A stretch of 12,505 nt of DNA. It comes from Tangfeifania sp. (lineage in GTDB: Bacteria; Bacteroidota; Bacteroidia; Bacteroidales; Prolixibacteraceae). The position numbers and the translations under genes were made by a program. The DNA lies in NCBI GenBank assembly GCA_018400515.1, contig JAGYMR010000060.1, positions 1 to 12,505 on the forward strand. The letters are read 5' to 3'. Shown in pieces: positions 6,732 to 12,505 of the stretch; within the stretch, counting starts at the first letter, position 1; each line of letters opens with the position of its first letter. A model generated the notes under the pieces. It did not search any database and was not told the DNA's origin. It saw only the letters and a program-made list of their open reading frames with translations.

Positions 6732-7601
6732 TTAGCCCAGCCGCTCTTTTACCATTCCCGGAATTTGTCCCGGTTCTTTGGCCACCGGTACACCGGCGGA
6801 ATTAAAGGCCTTCACCTTTTCGGCGGCCGTGCCTGAACCACTGGAGATGATCGCCCCGGCATGTCCCATCCGTTTCCCGGGAGGAGCGGTTTGACCGGCA
6901 ATAAACGCCACGACCGGTTTGGTCATTTTTTCCCGGATATACTGCGCAGCCTGTTCTTCTGCATCCCCGCCAATCTCACCGATCAAAACAACCGCATCGG
7001 TTTCGGGGTCGTTCTCGAACATTTCCAGCAAATCGATAAAATAAAGTCCGGAAACCGCATCACCGCCAATACCCACACAGGTAGACTGTCCCAGACCGCT
7101 TTCGGAGAGCATATTCACCACTTCGTAGGTCAGGGTACCTGACCGCGATATCAGTCCCACATTTCCTTTTTGAAAGATCATGCCGGGCAAAATACCGATC
7201 AGCGATTCGTCCGGTGTTATGATCCCCGGGCAATTGGCCCCGATCATTTTAGTACCATTCTGCTTCAGGACCGGGGTCACTTTCATCATGTCCTGTACAG
7301 GAACATGTTCAGTAATGCAAACAACCAGTCCGACCCCCGCATAACTGGCTTCCAGAATGGCATCCCCGGCAAAAGGCGCCGGAACGAAAATAACCGATGC
7401 ATTGGCCCCTGTCGCTTTTACCGCTTCTTCAACGGTATTGAACACCGGAATGCCATCCACTTCGGTTCCCCCTTTGCCGGGAGAGACACCACCGGCAATG
7501 TCGGTTCCGTAAGCTTTCATTTTACGGGCATGAAAGGCACCATCACGCCCGGTAATGCCCTGGACAATTAATTTGGTCTCTTTATTGACTAGAATACTCA
7601 T
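6732..7601 (-). CDS. sucD: Succinate-CoA ligase (ADP-forming) subunit alpha
   Basis: The CoA-binding and phosphohistidine-carrying subunit of succinyl-CoA synthetase, which interconverts succinyl-CoA + ADP/GDP + Pi and succinate + CoA + ATP/GTP in the TCA cycle. It has 289 residues, the usual length. The CoA-binding Rossmann domain starts with [20 protein letters not shown] and [19 protein letters not shown]; the ligase domain shows [34 protein letters not shown] and GEIGGDAEE. The phosphorylated histidine is H247 in [13 protein letters not shown]. It follows sucC by 76 nt in the same direction, so the two are very probably one operon. In anaerobic Bacteroidota the enzyme may also run towards succinate or propionate metabolism; this cannot be told here. 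Confidence 0.98.
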   Translation of the reverse strand: MSILVNKETKLIVQGITGRDGAFHARKMKAYGTDIAGGVSPGKGGTEVDGIPVFNTVEEAVKATGANASVIFVPAPFAGDAILEASYAGVGLVVCITEHVPVQDMMKVTPVLKQNGTKMIGANCPGIITPDESLIGILPGMIFQKGNVGLISRSGTLTYEVVNMLSESGLGQSTCVGIGGDAVSGLYFIDLLEMFENDPETDAVVLIGEIGGDAEEQAAQYIREKMTKPVVAFIAGQTAPPGKRMGHAGAIISSGSGTAAEKVKAFNSAGVPVAKEPGQIPGMVKERLG

Positions 7602-7677
7602 CTTCTTATTTTTTGACTTTTACCGGCAGCAGGTAGGGATGATCGGCCATTTCCCTGACACCGGCGTGGAAAAAACG

Positions 7678-8811
7678 TTACTTTTTACTTAACTCAATGG
7701 CTTTGGAGGCTGCTTCGCTCATGGTCTCCACGGTTGTGAGGCCAAAATCTTTAATAATGGCCTGCCCCTCTTTGGCATTGGTGCCCGAAAGGCGGATAAC
7801 CACGGGAATGTCTGTCTTGAGTTGCTCAAAGGCAGTTACAAGTCCCCGGGCAACATCATCGCAGCGGGTAATCCCCCCGAAAATATTGATCATGACCGTT
7901 TTCACATTTTTATCGCTCAGGAGGATGTTCATCGCATCCACCACTTTCTGGGGATTGGAGGATCCGCCGATATCGAGAAAGTTGGCCGGTTCCCCGCCAT
8001 AAAGTTTGATCATGTCCATGGTGGCCATGGCAAGTCCGGCCCCATTCACCATACAACCAATGCTGCCGTCCAGTTTGATATAGGACAACCCTTTTTCACC
8101 GGCGTCGATCTCCTTCTGTTCATCGGGGGTCACCTCCCGCATGTCCAGAATTTCCGTTTGCCGGTACAGGGCATTGTCATCAAAATTCATCTTTCCGTCA
8201 ATGGCCAGCACCTGCTGATCTTTTGTCACCACCAGGGGATTGATCTCCGCCAGCGAAGCGTCGGTTTCCACATAAAGGCGATAGAGCTTGCCAAGAATGG
8301 CCGCAGCCTGCCGCATCTGTTTGGCATCGCTGAACAACTGCAGGGCCACCTTCCGTGCCTGCCAGTCCATCAGTCCCATCACGGGGTCGACGGTCAGTTT
8401 GATGATCTTTTCAGGGGAACGGCGGGCCACCTCCTCAATTTCAACACCGCCCTCGGCACTGGCCATCAGGGTCACCGATTTGGTATTCCGGTCATTGATC
8501 AACCCCACATAAAACTCTTTCTCAATGTCAACGGCATCGGCCACCATGACCTTCTCCACCGTCAGCCCCTTAATATCCATCCCCAGGATCTGCCGGGCAT
8601 TTTCAACAGCTTCGGCCTTTGTCCTGGCGAGCTTAACACCTCCGGCCTTTCCGCGGCCGCCCACATGCACCTGGGCCTTTACGACCCGGAGACGGTCATC
8701 ATCAGGAACATTTTTTTCAACTTCTTCCACCGAATGACAAACAATTCCATCCGGCACAGGAATTCCATACTTCTTAAATAAATTCCGTGCTTGGTATTCG
8801 TGTATCTTCAT
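7678..8811 (-). CDS. sucC: Succinate-CoA ligase (ADP-forming) subunit beta
   Basis: The nucleotide- and succinate-binding subunit of succinyl-CoA synthetase; pairs with the sucD product encoded downstream. It has 377 residues, slightly shorter than the 388 of E. coli. The ATP-grasp domain begins with KIHEYQARNLFKKYGIPVP and contains QVHVGGRGKAGGVK (47-60) for nucleotide binding, and ends with AEINPLVV (N191) and AIDGKMNFDDNA (D205), the Mg-binding residues. The C-terminal flavodoxin-like part shows GAGLAMATMDMIKLYGGEPA, FLDIGGSS and NIFGGITRCDDVA, and VIRLSGTNAKEG near the end. ATG 8811 is the first Met of the conserved start. A well-placed Bacteroidota promoter lies upstream. Ordinary in every visible respect. 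Confidence 0.98.
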   Translation of the reverse strand: MKIHEYQARNLFKKYGIPVPDGIVCHSVEEVEKNVPDDDRLRVVKAQVHVGGRGKAGGVKLARTKAEAVENARQILGMDIKGLTVEKVMVADAVDIEKEFYVGLINDRNTKSVTLMASAEGGVEIEEVARRSPEKIIKLTVDPVMGLMDWQARKVALQLFSDAKQMRQAAAILGKLYRLYVETDASLAEINPLVVTKDQQVLAIDGKMNFDDNALYRQTEILDMREVTPDEQKEIDAGEKGLSYIKLDGSIGCMVNGAGLAMATMDMIKLYGGEPANFLDIGGSSNPQKVVDAMNILLSDKNVKTVMINIFGGITRCDDVARGLVTAFEQLKTDIPVVIRLSGTNAKEGQAIIKDFGLTTVETMSEAASKAIELSKK

Positions 8812-8846
8812 TTTTAAAAATTAGCTGTTTCGCAGTGAAGTTTCGG

Positions 8847-8875
8847 CAAAAGTACCAAATATTTAATAATCCAAA
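8847..8875 (-). promoter_or_regulatory. Bacteroidota-type promoter of sucCD
   Basis: The minus strand has TTTG (8872-8875), a 17-nt spacer and TACTTTTG (8847-8854), matching TTG-N17-23-TAnnTTTG. The transcript would start near 8840, giving a leader of about 30 nt before ATG 8811. Confidence 0.6.
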
Positions 8876-8894
8876 ACCATCCATATGATCCTTT

Positions 8895-8940
8895 TTTATG
8901 ACATTTTGCATAAAGCGGGCATCCGTTTTCATGAAAATGG
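8895..8940. repeat. Two palindromes between divergent sucC and SIS-domain promoters
   Basis: TTTATG (8895-8900) and CATAAA (8909-8914) form an inverted repeat with 8-nt spacing. CCGTTTTCATGAAAATGG (8923-8940) is an 18-bp palindrome with one mismatched pair around a perfect 12-bp core. Both lie between the two divergent -33 elements, a position suited to a shared operator. No regulator can be named. Confidence 0.5.
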
Positions 8941-8976
8941 CAGTCTATTTTAATAAACCAATAAAAATGAAAATTG

Positions 8977-9006
8977 TTGACAGCTCATTTTTTTCACGTA
9001 GATTTG
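8977..9006 (+). promoter_or_regulatory. Bacteroidota-type promoter of the arabinose-5-phosphate isomerase gene
   Basis: TTG (8977-8979, within TTGACA), a 19-nt spacer and TAGATTTG (8999-9006): the best consensus match in the window. The transcript would start near 9013, just before ATG 9025, and this rules out the in-frame TTG at 8974 as the start codon. Confidence 0.7.
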
Positions 9007-9024
9007 CATCAAATTTTCAAAGCG

Positions 9025-9663
9025 ATGGAAGCATTAATTCGAAAAGTCATTGAGCAGGAGGCTGAAGCCATCCGCAACATTCCGGTGGAAAAAGATTTTG
9101 AAAAGGCGGTGGAGATCATTCACCGGCAGGTCCACCAGAACGGGGGAAAACTGGTTGCCAGCGGCATGGGCAAGGCCGGACAGATTGCCCAGAACATTGC
9201 CACCACCTTCAGTTCGACCGGAACACCGGCGGTATTTCTCCACCCCAGCGATTCGCAGCACGGAGATCTTGGTGTGGTGCAGCCGGGCGATGTTTTGCTG
9301 GTCATATCCAACTCGGGAAAAACCCGTGAGATCCTGGAATTGATTCAGCTGGCCGAAAACCTGCATCCCGGATTGCCCCTGATCGTCATTTCAGGAAACC
9401 GGGACAGCATTCTGGCCCAAAACGCCGATGCCTTTATTTTCACCGGGAATCCCCAGGAGGTTTGTCCGCTGGGGCTGACTCCCAGCACCTCCACAACGAC
9501 CATGACCGTCATTGGCGATGCCCTGGTGGTGGCCCTGATGACGAAGATCGGATTCACCAGCCAGGATTATGCCAAACGCCACCACGGGGGATATCTGGGC
9601 GATAAATCGCGGTTGCAGGCAGACGCCGACGGAAAAGAGCACCCCCCAGCATCCGTGCGTTGA
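9025..9663 (+). CDS. Single-domain D-arabinose-5-phosphate isomerase (KdsD/KpsF/GutQ family, SIS domain only)
   Basis: Converts D-ribulose 5-phosphate to D-arabinose 5-phosphate, the first step to KDO of lipopolysaccharide. From ATG 9025 it has 212 residues, only the SIS domain; the usual C-terminal CBS pair (total about 320 residues) is missing, a form known for Bacteroides fragilis. Conserved motifs: GMGKAGQIAQNIATTFSSTG, TPAVFLHPSDSQHGDLG, ISNSGKTREILEL, and YAKRHHGGYLG. The catalytic residues of E. coli KdsD (Lys59, His88, Glu111, His193) correspond by spacing to K50, H79, E102 and His186 here, so activity is likely. The tail after residue 195 is polar and without motif. It is followed 25 nt later by an isochorismatase-fold gene, probably in the same operon. 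Another sugar-phosphate isomerase role (e.g. GutQ-like) is less likely. Confidence 0.88.
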   Translation: MEALIRKVIEQEAEAIRNIPVEKDFEKAVEIIHRQVHQNGGKLVASGMGKAGQIAQNIATTFSSTGTPAVFLHPSDSQHGDLGVVQPGDVLLVISNSGKTREILELIQLAENLHPGLPLIVISGNRDSILAQNADAFIFTGNPQEVCPLGLTPSTSTTTMTVIGDALVVALMTKIGFTSQDYAKRHHGGYLGDKSRLQADADGKEHPPASVR

Positions 9664-9688
9664 CGTAAAATTGTAAACAAAGAAAACC

Positions 9689-10231
9689 ATGCGAATAAAA
9701 AAAGAAAACAGTGCCGGGCTCATCATCGATATCCAGGAGCGCCTTTTCCCCGTCATGTGGGAAAATGAGAAACTGCTGAAAAACTGCCAGGTGCTCATAA
9801 GTGGATTGAAGGAACTGGAAATTCCTCAAGTCATTACCCAGCAATACACCAAAGGGTTGGGAGCAACGATCGAAGGCATTCAGTCGCTCCTTCCCGGCTT
9901 TCAATATCTGGAAAAGAGGGAATTCAGCTGCTGCGATGAACCCTCCGTCATAGAAAAACTCAAAGCGCTGGATGCCGAAAACATTTTGATCTGCGGCATC
10001 GAGTCGCACGTTTGTGTTTTGCAGACCGCGGTTGACCTCAGGAATTCGGGACTGAACCCTGTGGTGGTGATGGATTGTGTCTCCTCCCGAACGCCCGGAA
10101 GCATTGAGCTGGCCAAAGAGCGGTTCCGTTTTGAAGGGATTATGATGACTTCGGCCGAATCCATCCTTTTTGAACTGACCCGGTCCTCCGCAGCTCCGGA
10201 ATTCAAAGCCATCTCCAAATTAGTAAAATAG
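9689..10231 (+). CDS. Isochorismatase-fold cysteine hydrolase
   Basis: A 180-residue member of the isochorismatase/nicotinamidase-like superfamily, cytoplasmic, hydrolysing an unknown amide or ester. The catalytic triad is visible: Asp14 in GLIIDIQERLF, Lys76 in LEKREFSCC, and Cys109 in GIESHVCVLQTAVDL. VVVMDCVSSRTPGSIELA is the usual helix after the nucleophile. The length and the lack of an N- or C-terminal extra domain resemble the YcaC-like small hydrolases, not EntB or PncA: the metal-binding D-x-H of nicotinamidases is not seen. It lies 25 nt after the isomerase gene and is probably co-transcribed. No link to KDO synthesis is known, so the pairing does not name the substrate. Confidence 0.88.
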   Translation: MRIKKENSAGLIIDIQERLFPVMWENEKLLKNCQVLISGLKELEIPQVITQQYTKGLGATIEGIQSLLPGFQYLEKREFSCCDEPSVIEKLKALDAENILICGIESHVCVLQTAVDLRNSGLNPVVVMDCVSSRTPGSIELAKERFRFEGIMMTSAESILFELTRSSAAPEFKAISKLVK

Positions 10232-10233
10232 AG

Positions 10234-10268
10234 CCCCGGAGCAATCCACCTGATGGCCTTATCCGGGG
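10234..10268. repeat. Hairpin after the isochorismatase-fold gene
   Basis: CCCCGGA (10234-10240) pairs exactly with TCCGGGG (10262-10268) around a 21-nt loop, starting two bases after the stop codon. It is followed by AAAATATTC, not a T run, so it is not a standard intrinsic terminator; it could stabilise the mRNA 3' end. A second, weaker stem (GCCGGA 10318-10323 with TCCGGC 10348-10353) lies further on. No good promoter was found before the next gene. Confidence 0.45.
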
Positions 10269-10384
10269 AAAATATTCAACCTTGTTTGCAGTTTGTTAAT
10301 AAAGAATTGGAATGTCTGCCGGAGCTCAACAGAAAAACCCCTATTTTTCCGGCGGGAATTTATCCAACCAAAAAATGCATATAA

Positions 10385-11803
10385 ATGAGCGGATTTTATG
10401 GCAGCATTGCTAAAAGCGACTGCGTTTCCAATGTGTTCTATGGAACCGATTATCACTCCCACCTGGGGACCAAAAGGGCCGGATTGGCCTTTTTCAATGA
10501 AAAAACCGGTTTCCAGCGGGCCATTCACAGCCTGGAGGACGGGTATTTCCGGACAAAATTTGAGAATGACCTCATCCATTTCAAGGGGAATGCGGGCCTC
10601 GGGGTGATCAGTGATACAGAAGCCCAGCCCATTGTAGCCAATTCCCACCTCGGAAAGTTTGCCATTTCGACGGTCAGTAAAATTGTCAATGCCGATGAAC
10701 TGGAAGCAGGCTTTTTGAAAAGCCACCGCACCTTTTCAGAGACCAGCCAGGGAAATGTCAATCCCACCGAACTCACCGCCATGCTCATTGCCGATGGCGA
10801 CGATTTTGTTTCGGGCATCGAAAATGCATTCGACAAAATCAAAGGATCTTGTTCAATGCTTCTGTTAACGGAAAAAGAGATGATCGCCGCCCGTGACCAA
10901 CTTGGCCGCACCCCCGTCATCATCGGAAAGAACAGCGAGGGCTTTTCGGTGGCTTCCGAATCCTGTGCATTTGCCAATCTGGGGTACGAGATTGAAAAAT
11001 TCCTGGCCCCGGGAGAGATTATCCGGATCACGGCCGATGGTTATGAACAGATCCGCCAACCCAATGAAGCCATGCAGATCTGCGCCTTTTTGTGGGTCTA
11101 TTACGGGTATCCCCCCTCCTATTACGAAGGGATCAATGTGGATGAAACCCGGTACAGGTGTGGTGCTGCCCTGGCACGGGACGACAAAGTGGAAGCCGAT
11201 TTTGTGGCCGGCATTCCCGATTCGGGGCTCGGACACGCCATTGGGTACAGCAACGAGCGCAGGATTCCCTATATGCGCCCCTACGCGAAATACACCCCCA
11301 CCTGGCCCCGCAGTTTCATGCCCCAGAACCAGGTCACCCGCGAACTGGTAGCCCGCATGAAACTCATTCCCAACCCCTCCATCATTAAAGGAAAGCGCGG
11401 CGTTTTTCTCGACGACTCCATTGTGCGCGGAACACAGCTGAAAGATAACACCCGCGACCTGCACAATGAAGGAATCAAAGAGGTACACATGCGCATTGCC
11501 TGCCCGCCCCTCACCTATCCCTGCGAATTTCTGAACTTTTCGCGTTCCAGGAAAACCATGGAGCTGGCTACCCGGAAGGCGATTAACCAGCTCGAAGGAA
11601 CCGAAGAGGTGGACATGGAGAAATATTCCAACCCCGATTCGGAAGAATATGCAAGAATGGTGGAGCGCATCCGGAAAAATTTGGGGCTCACCAGCCTTCA
11701 GTACCAAAACCTGCCCGATCTGGTGGAAGCCATCGGGCTGCCAAAAGAGAAACTCTGTACCCACTGCTGGGACGGAAGCAGTTATTTTAAAAATTCAAAA
11801 TAA
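10385..11803 (+). CDS. PurF-like amidophosphoribosyltransferase paralogue with degenerate glutaminase site
   Basis: A 472-residue homologue of glutamine PRPP amidotransferase, the first enzyme of purine synthesis. The phosphoribosyltransferase half is kept: VAGIPDSGLGHAIGY, the PRPP loop VFLDDSIVRGTQLKDN (340-355) and PFMP-like SFMPQNQVTRELV. The four Cys that hold the 4Fe-4S cluster in Bacillus PurF are in place: C233 (QICAFLWVYYG), C380 (CPPLTYPC), C458 and C461 (LCTHCWDG). The glutaminase half is changed: the protein starts MSGFYG, so the N-terminal nucleophile Cys is Ser; the GHTRYxT glutamine-binding motif reads GLGVISDT; and the HNGN oxyanion motif reads STVSK. It should therefore not use glutamine as PurF does. 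As I recall, Bacteroidota carry such a paralogue (starting MGGFFG) beside a canonical PurF. Ammonia-dependent or non-purine function is possible. The stop codon directly abuts the next start (TAAATG). Confidence 0.88.
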   Translation: MSGFYGSIAKSDCVSNVFYGTDYHSHLGTKRAGLAFFNEKTGFQRAIHSLEDGYFRTKFENDLIHFKGNAGLGVISDTEAQPIVANSHLGKFAISTVSKIVNADELEAGFLKSHRTFSETSQGNVNPTELTAMLIADGDDFVSGIENAFDKIKGSCSMLLLTEKEMIAARDQLGRTPVIIGKNSEGFSVASESCAFANLGYEIEKFLAPGEIIRITADGYEQIRQPNEAMQICAFLWVYYGYPPSYYEGINVDETRYRCGAALARDDKVEADFVAGIPDSGLGHAIGYSNERRIPYMRPYAKYTPTWPRSFMPQNQVTRELVARMKLIPNPSIIKGKRGVFLDDSIVRGTQLKDNTRDLHNEGIKEVHMRIACPPLTYPCEFLNFSRSRKTMELATRKAINQLEGTEEVDMEKYSNPDSEEYARMVERIRKNLGLTSLQYQNLPDLVEAIGLPKEKLCTHCWDGSSYFKNSK

Positions 11804-12505
11804 ATGCTTGAAATCTGTGCCATCGCTTCGGGAAGTAACGGAAACTGCTACTACATCGGCAACGAAAAAGATGCGGTATTGATCGATGCCGGCATTTCGT
11901 GTAAACAAATTTTGCTGCGGATGAAATCTAAAGGACTGAATCCCCAAAAAGTAAAAGCCGTTTTCATTTCGCACGAGCACAGCGATCATATGCGCGGAGT
12001 CCGCGTACTGGCCAAGCGGATGAACATTCCGGTGTGGCTGACAGCTAAAACATACTACGCCGCCTATAAAAACATGCAACCGGCCAACCCCCGTTTTTTC
12101 AGTCCGGGAGCCCCGGTGGAAGCAGGGGCGTTTACCATCCATCCTTTCCTCAAAAACCACGATGCGGCAGAGCCCTGCTCGTTCCGGTTAGAATATGCCG
12201 GAAAGAGTGTTGGCGTATTTACCGATATCGGTGAACCCTGCGATAATGTGACGGCTCATCTGGGAATGTGCAATGCCCTTTTCCTGGAAACCAACTACGA
12301 TGAGCAGATGCTCCGGGAAGGCCCCTACCCGTACTTTTTAAAGCAGCGGGTCGCCTCTTCCAGAGGACATCTTTCAAATAACCAGGCCCTTGATTTACTT
12401 GAGGAGCATCGGGGTAAAAACCTGAAATACGTTTTTCTCAGTCACCTCTCGGCTCAAAACAACACCCCTGAGCTGGCCCTTGCCACGCTCAACCATAAAC
12501 CCCAA
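11804..12505 (+). CDS. Metallo-beta-lactamase-fold hydrolase, YycJ type (cut by window edge)
   Basis: The first 234 codons of an MBL-fold protein; the end lies beyond the window. It opens with ICAIASGSNGNCYYIG and VLIDAGIS (Asp28), then the zinc-binding motif SHEHSDH (H57, H59, D61, H62), a further metal His in LKNHDA (H119), FTDIGEP (D141 region), SSRGHLSN (H189) and FLSHLSAQNN (H214). This order, with the SGS-GN opening, is that of the YycJ/WalJ family related to RNase Z and implicated in some species in DNA or RNA nuclease activity and in cell-wall control. The usual family length is about 260, so only the tail is missing. The start codon abuts the PurF-like stop with no gap, showing translational coupling. 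The physiological substrate is not known. Confidence 0.9.
   Translation, partial: MLEICAIASGSNGNCYYIGNEKDAVLIDAGISCKQILLRMKSKGLNPQKVKAVFISHEHSDHMRGVRVLAKRMNIPVWLTAKTYYAAYKNMQPANPRFFSPGAPVEAGAFTIHPFLKNHDAAEPCSFRLEYAGKSVGVFTDIGEPCDNVTAHLGMCNALFLETNYDEQMLREGPYPYFLKQRVASSRGHLSNNQALDLLEEHRGKNLKYVFLSHLSAQNNTPELALATLNHKPQ

Noticed and set aside
7822..8781. A 319-codon open frame on the plus strand
   Set aside because: It lies entirely antisense to sucC; its His/Asn-rich composition is the reverse reading of a well-conserved gene, not a protein.
8974..9024. N-terminal extension of the isomerase from TTG 8974
   Set aside because: The codon lies upstream of and within the -33/-7 promoter region, and the extra 17 residues match nothing in the family.
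10318..10353. Promoter for the PurF-like gene (TATTTTTC at 10343-10350)
   Set aside because: One mismatch to the -7 consensus and no -33 TTG at the right distance.
10865..11764. A 299-codon open frame on the minus strand
   Set aside because: Antisense to the PurF-like gene, whose family motifs are clear throughout; no start context or motif of its own.

Overview
The window reads as chromosomal DNA from a member of the phylum Bacteroidota, probably class Bacteroidia. Three things support this. Several upstream regions carry the Bacteroidota promoter signature (TTG, 17-20 nt, TAnnTTTG), most clearly before the SIS-domain gene at 9025. The UvrA, PurF-like and envelope-spanning anti-sigma proteins are of Bacteroidota type. 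Most starts lack a strong Shine-Dalgarno sequence. No phage, transposon, CRISPR or RNA gene was seen, and no stretch longer than 300 bases lacks a gene.

Layout, left to right. Positions 1-2854 (minus strand) hold the 5' part of uvrA (nucleotide excision repair), preceded by a membrane-anchored lytic transglycosylase and a diacylglycerol-kinase-family lipid kinase. Positions 2899-5145 (minus strand) hold an ECF sigma factor gene overlapping a gene for an inner-membrane anti-sigma-like protein fused to an outer-membrane beta-barrel. This is the architecture of the dual-membrane-spanning anti-sigma (Dma) proteins of Bacteroides. Behind it lies a 72-codon relic that looks like the 3' end of an LVIVD-repeat protein gene. 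A 233-bp structured intergenic region (a perfect 13+13 bp inverted repeat and two hairpins) separates the sigma gene from a divergent gene for a lipoprotein serpin (5379-6641), which ends at a rho-independent terminator.

Positions 6732-8811 (minus strand) are sucC-sucD, the succinyl-CoA synthetase of the TCA cycle. A divergent promoter region with two palindromes separates sucC from a rightward group: a single-domain arabinose-5-phosphate isomerase (KDO/LPS synthesis), an isochorismatase-fold hydrolase, a PurF paralogue whose glutaminase site has been lost, and a YycJ-type metallo-beta-lactamase-fold hydrolase that runs off the right edge.

The most interesting part is the sigma / envelope-spanning anti-sigma / serpin locus. 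It looks like an outer-membrane-to-cytoplasm signalling module placed head-to-head with a surface protease inhibitor. That the serpin is a target of the module is inference only. The second point of interest is the PurF-like protein, which keeps the phosphoribosyltransferase and Fe-S cysteine signatures but lacks the N-terminal catalytic Cys and the other glutamine-site motifs.
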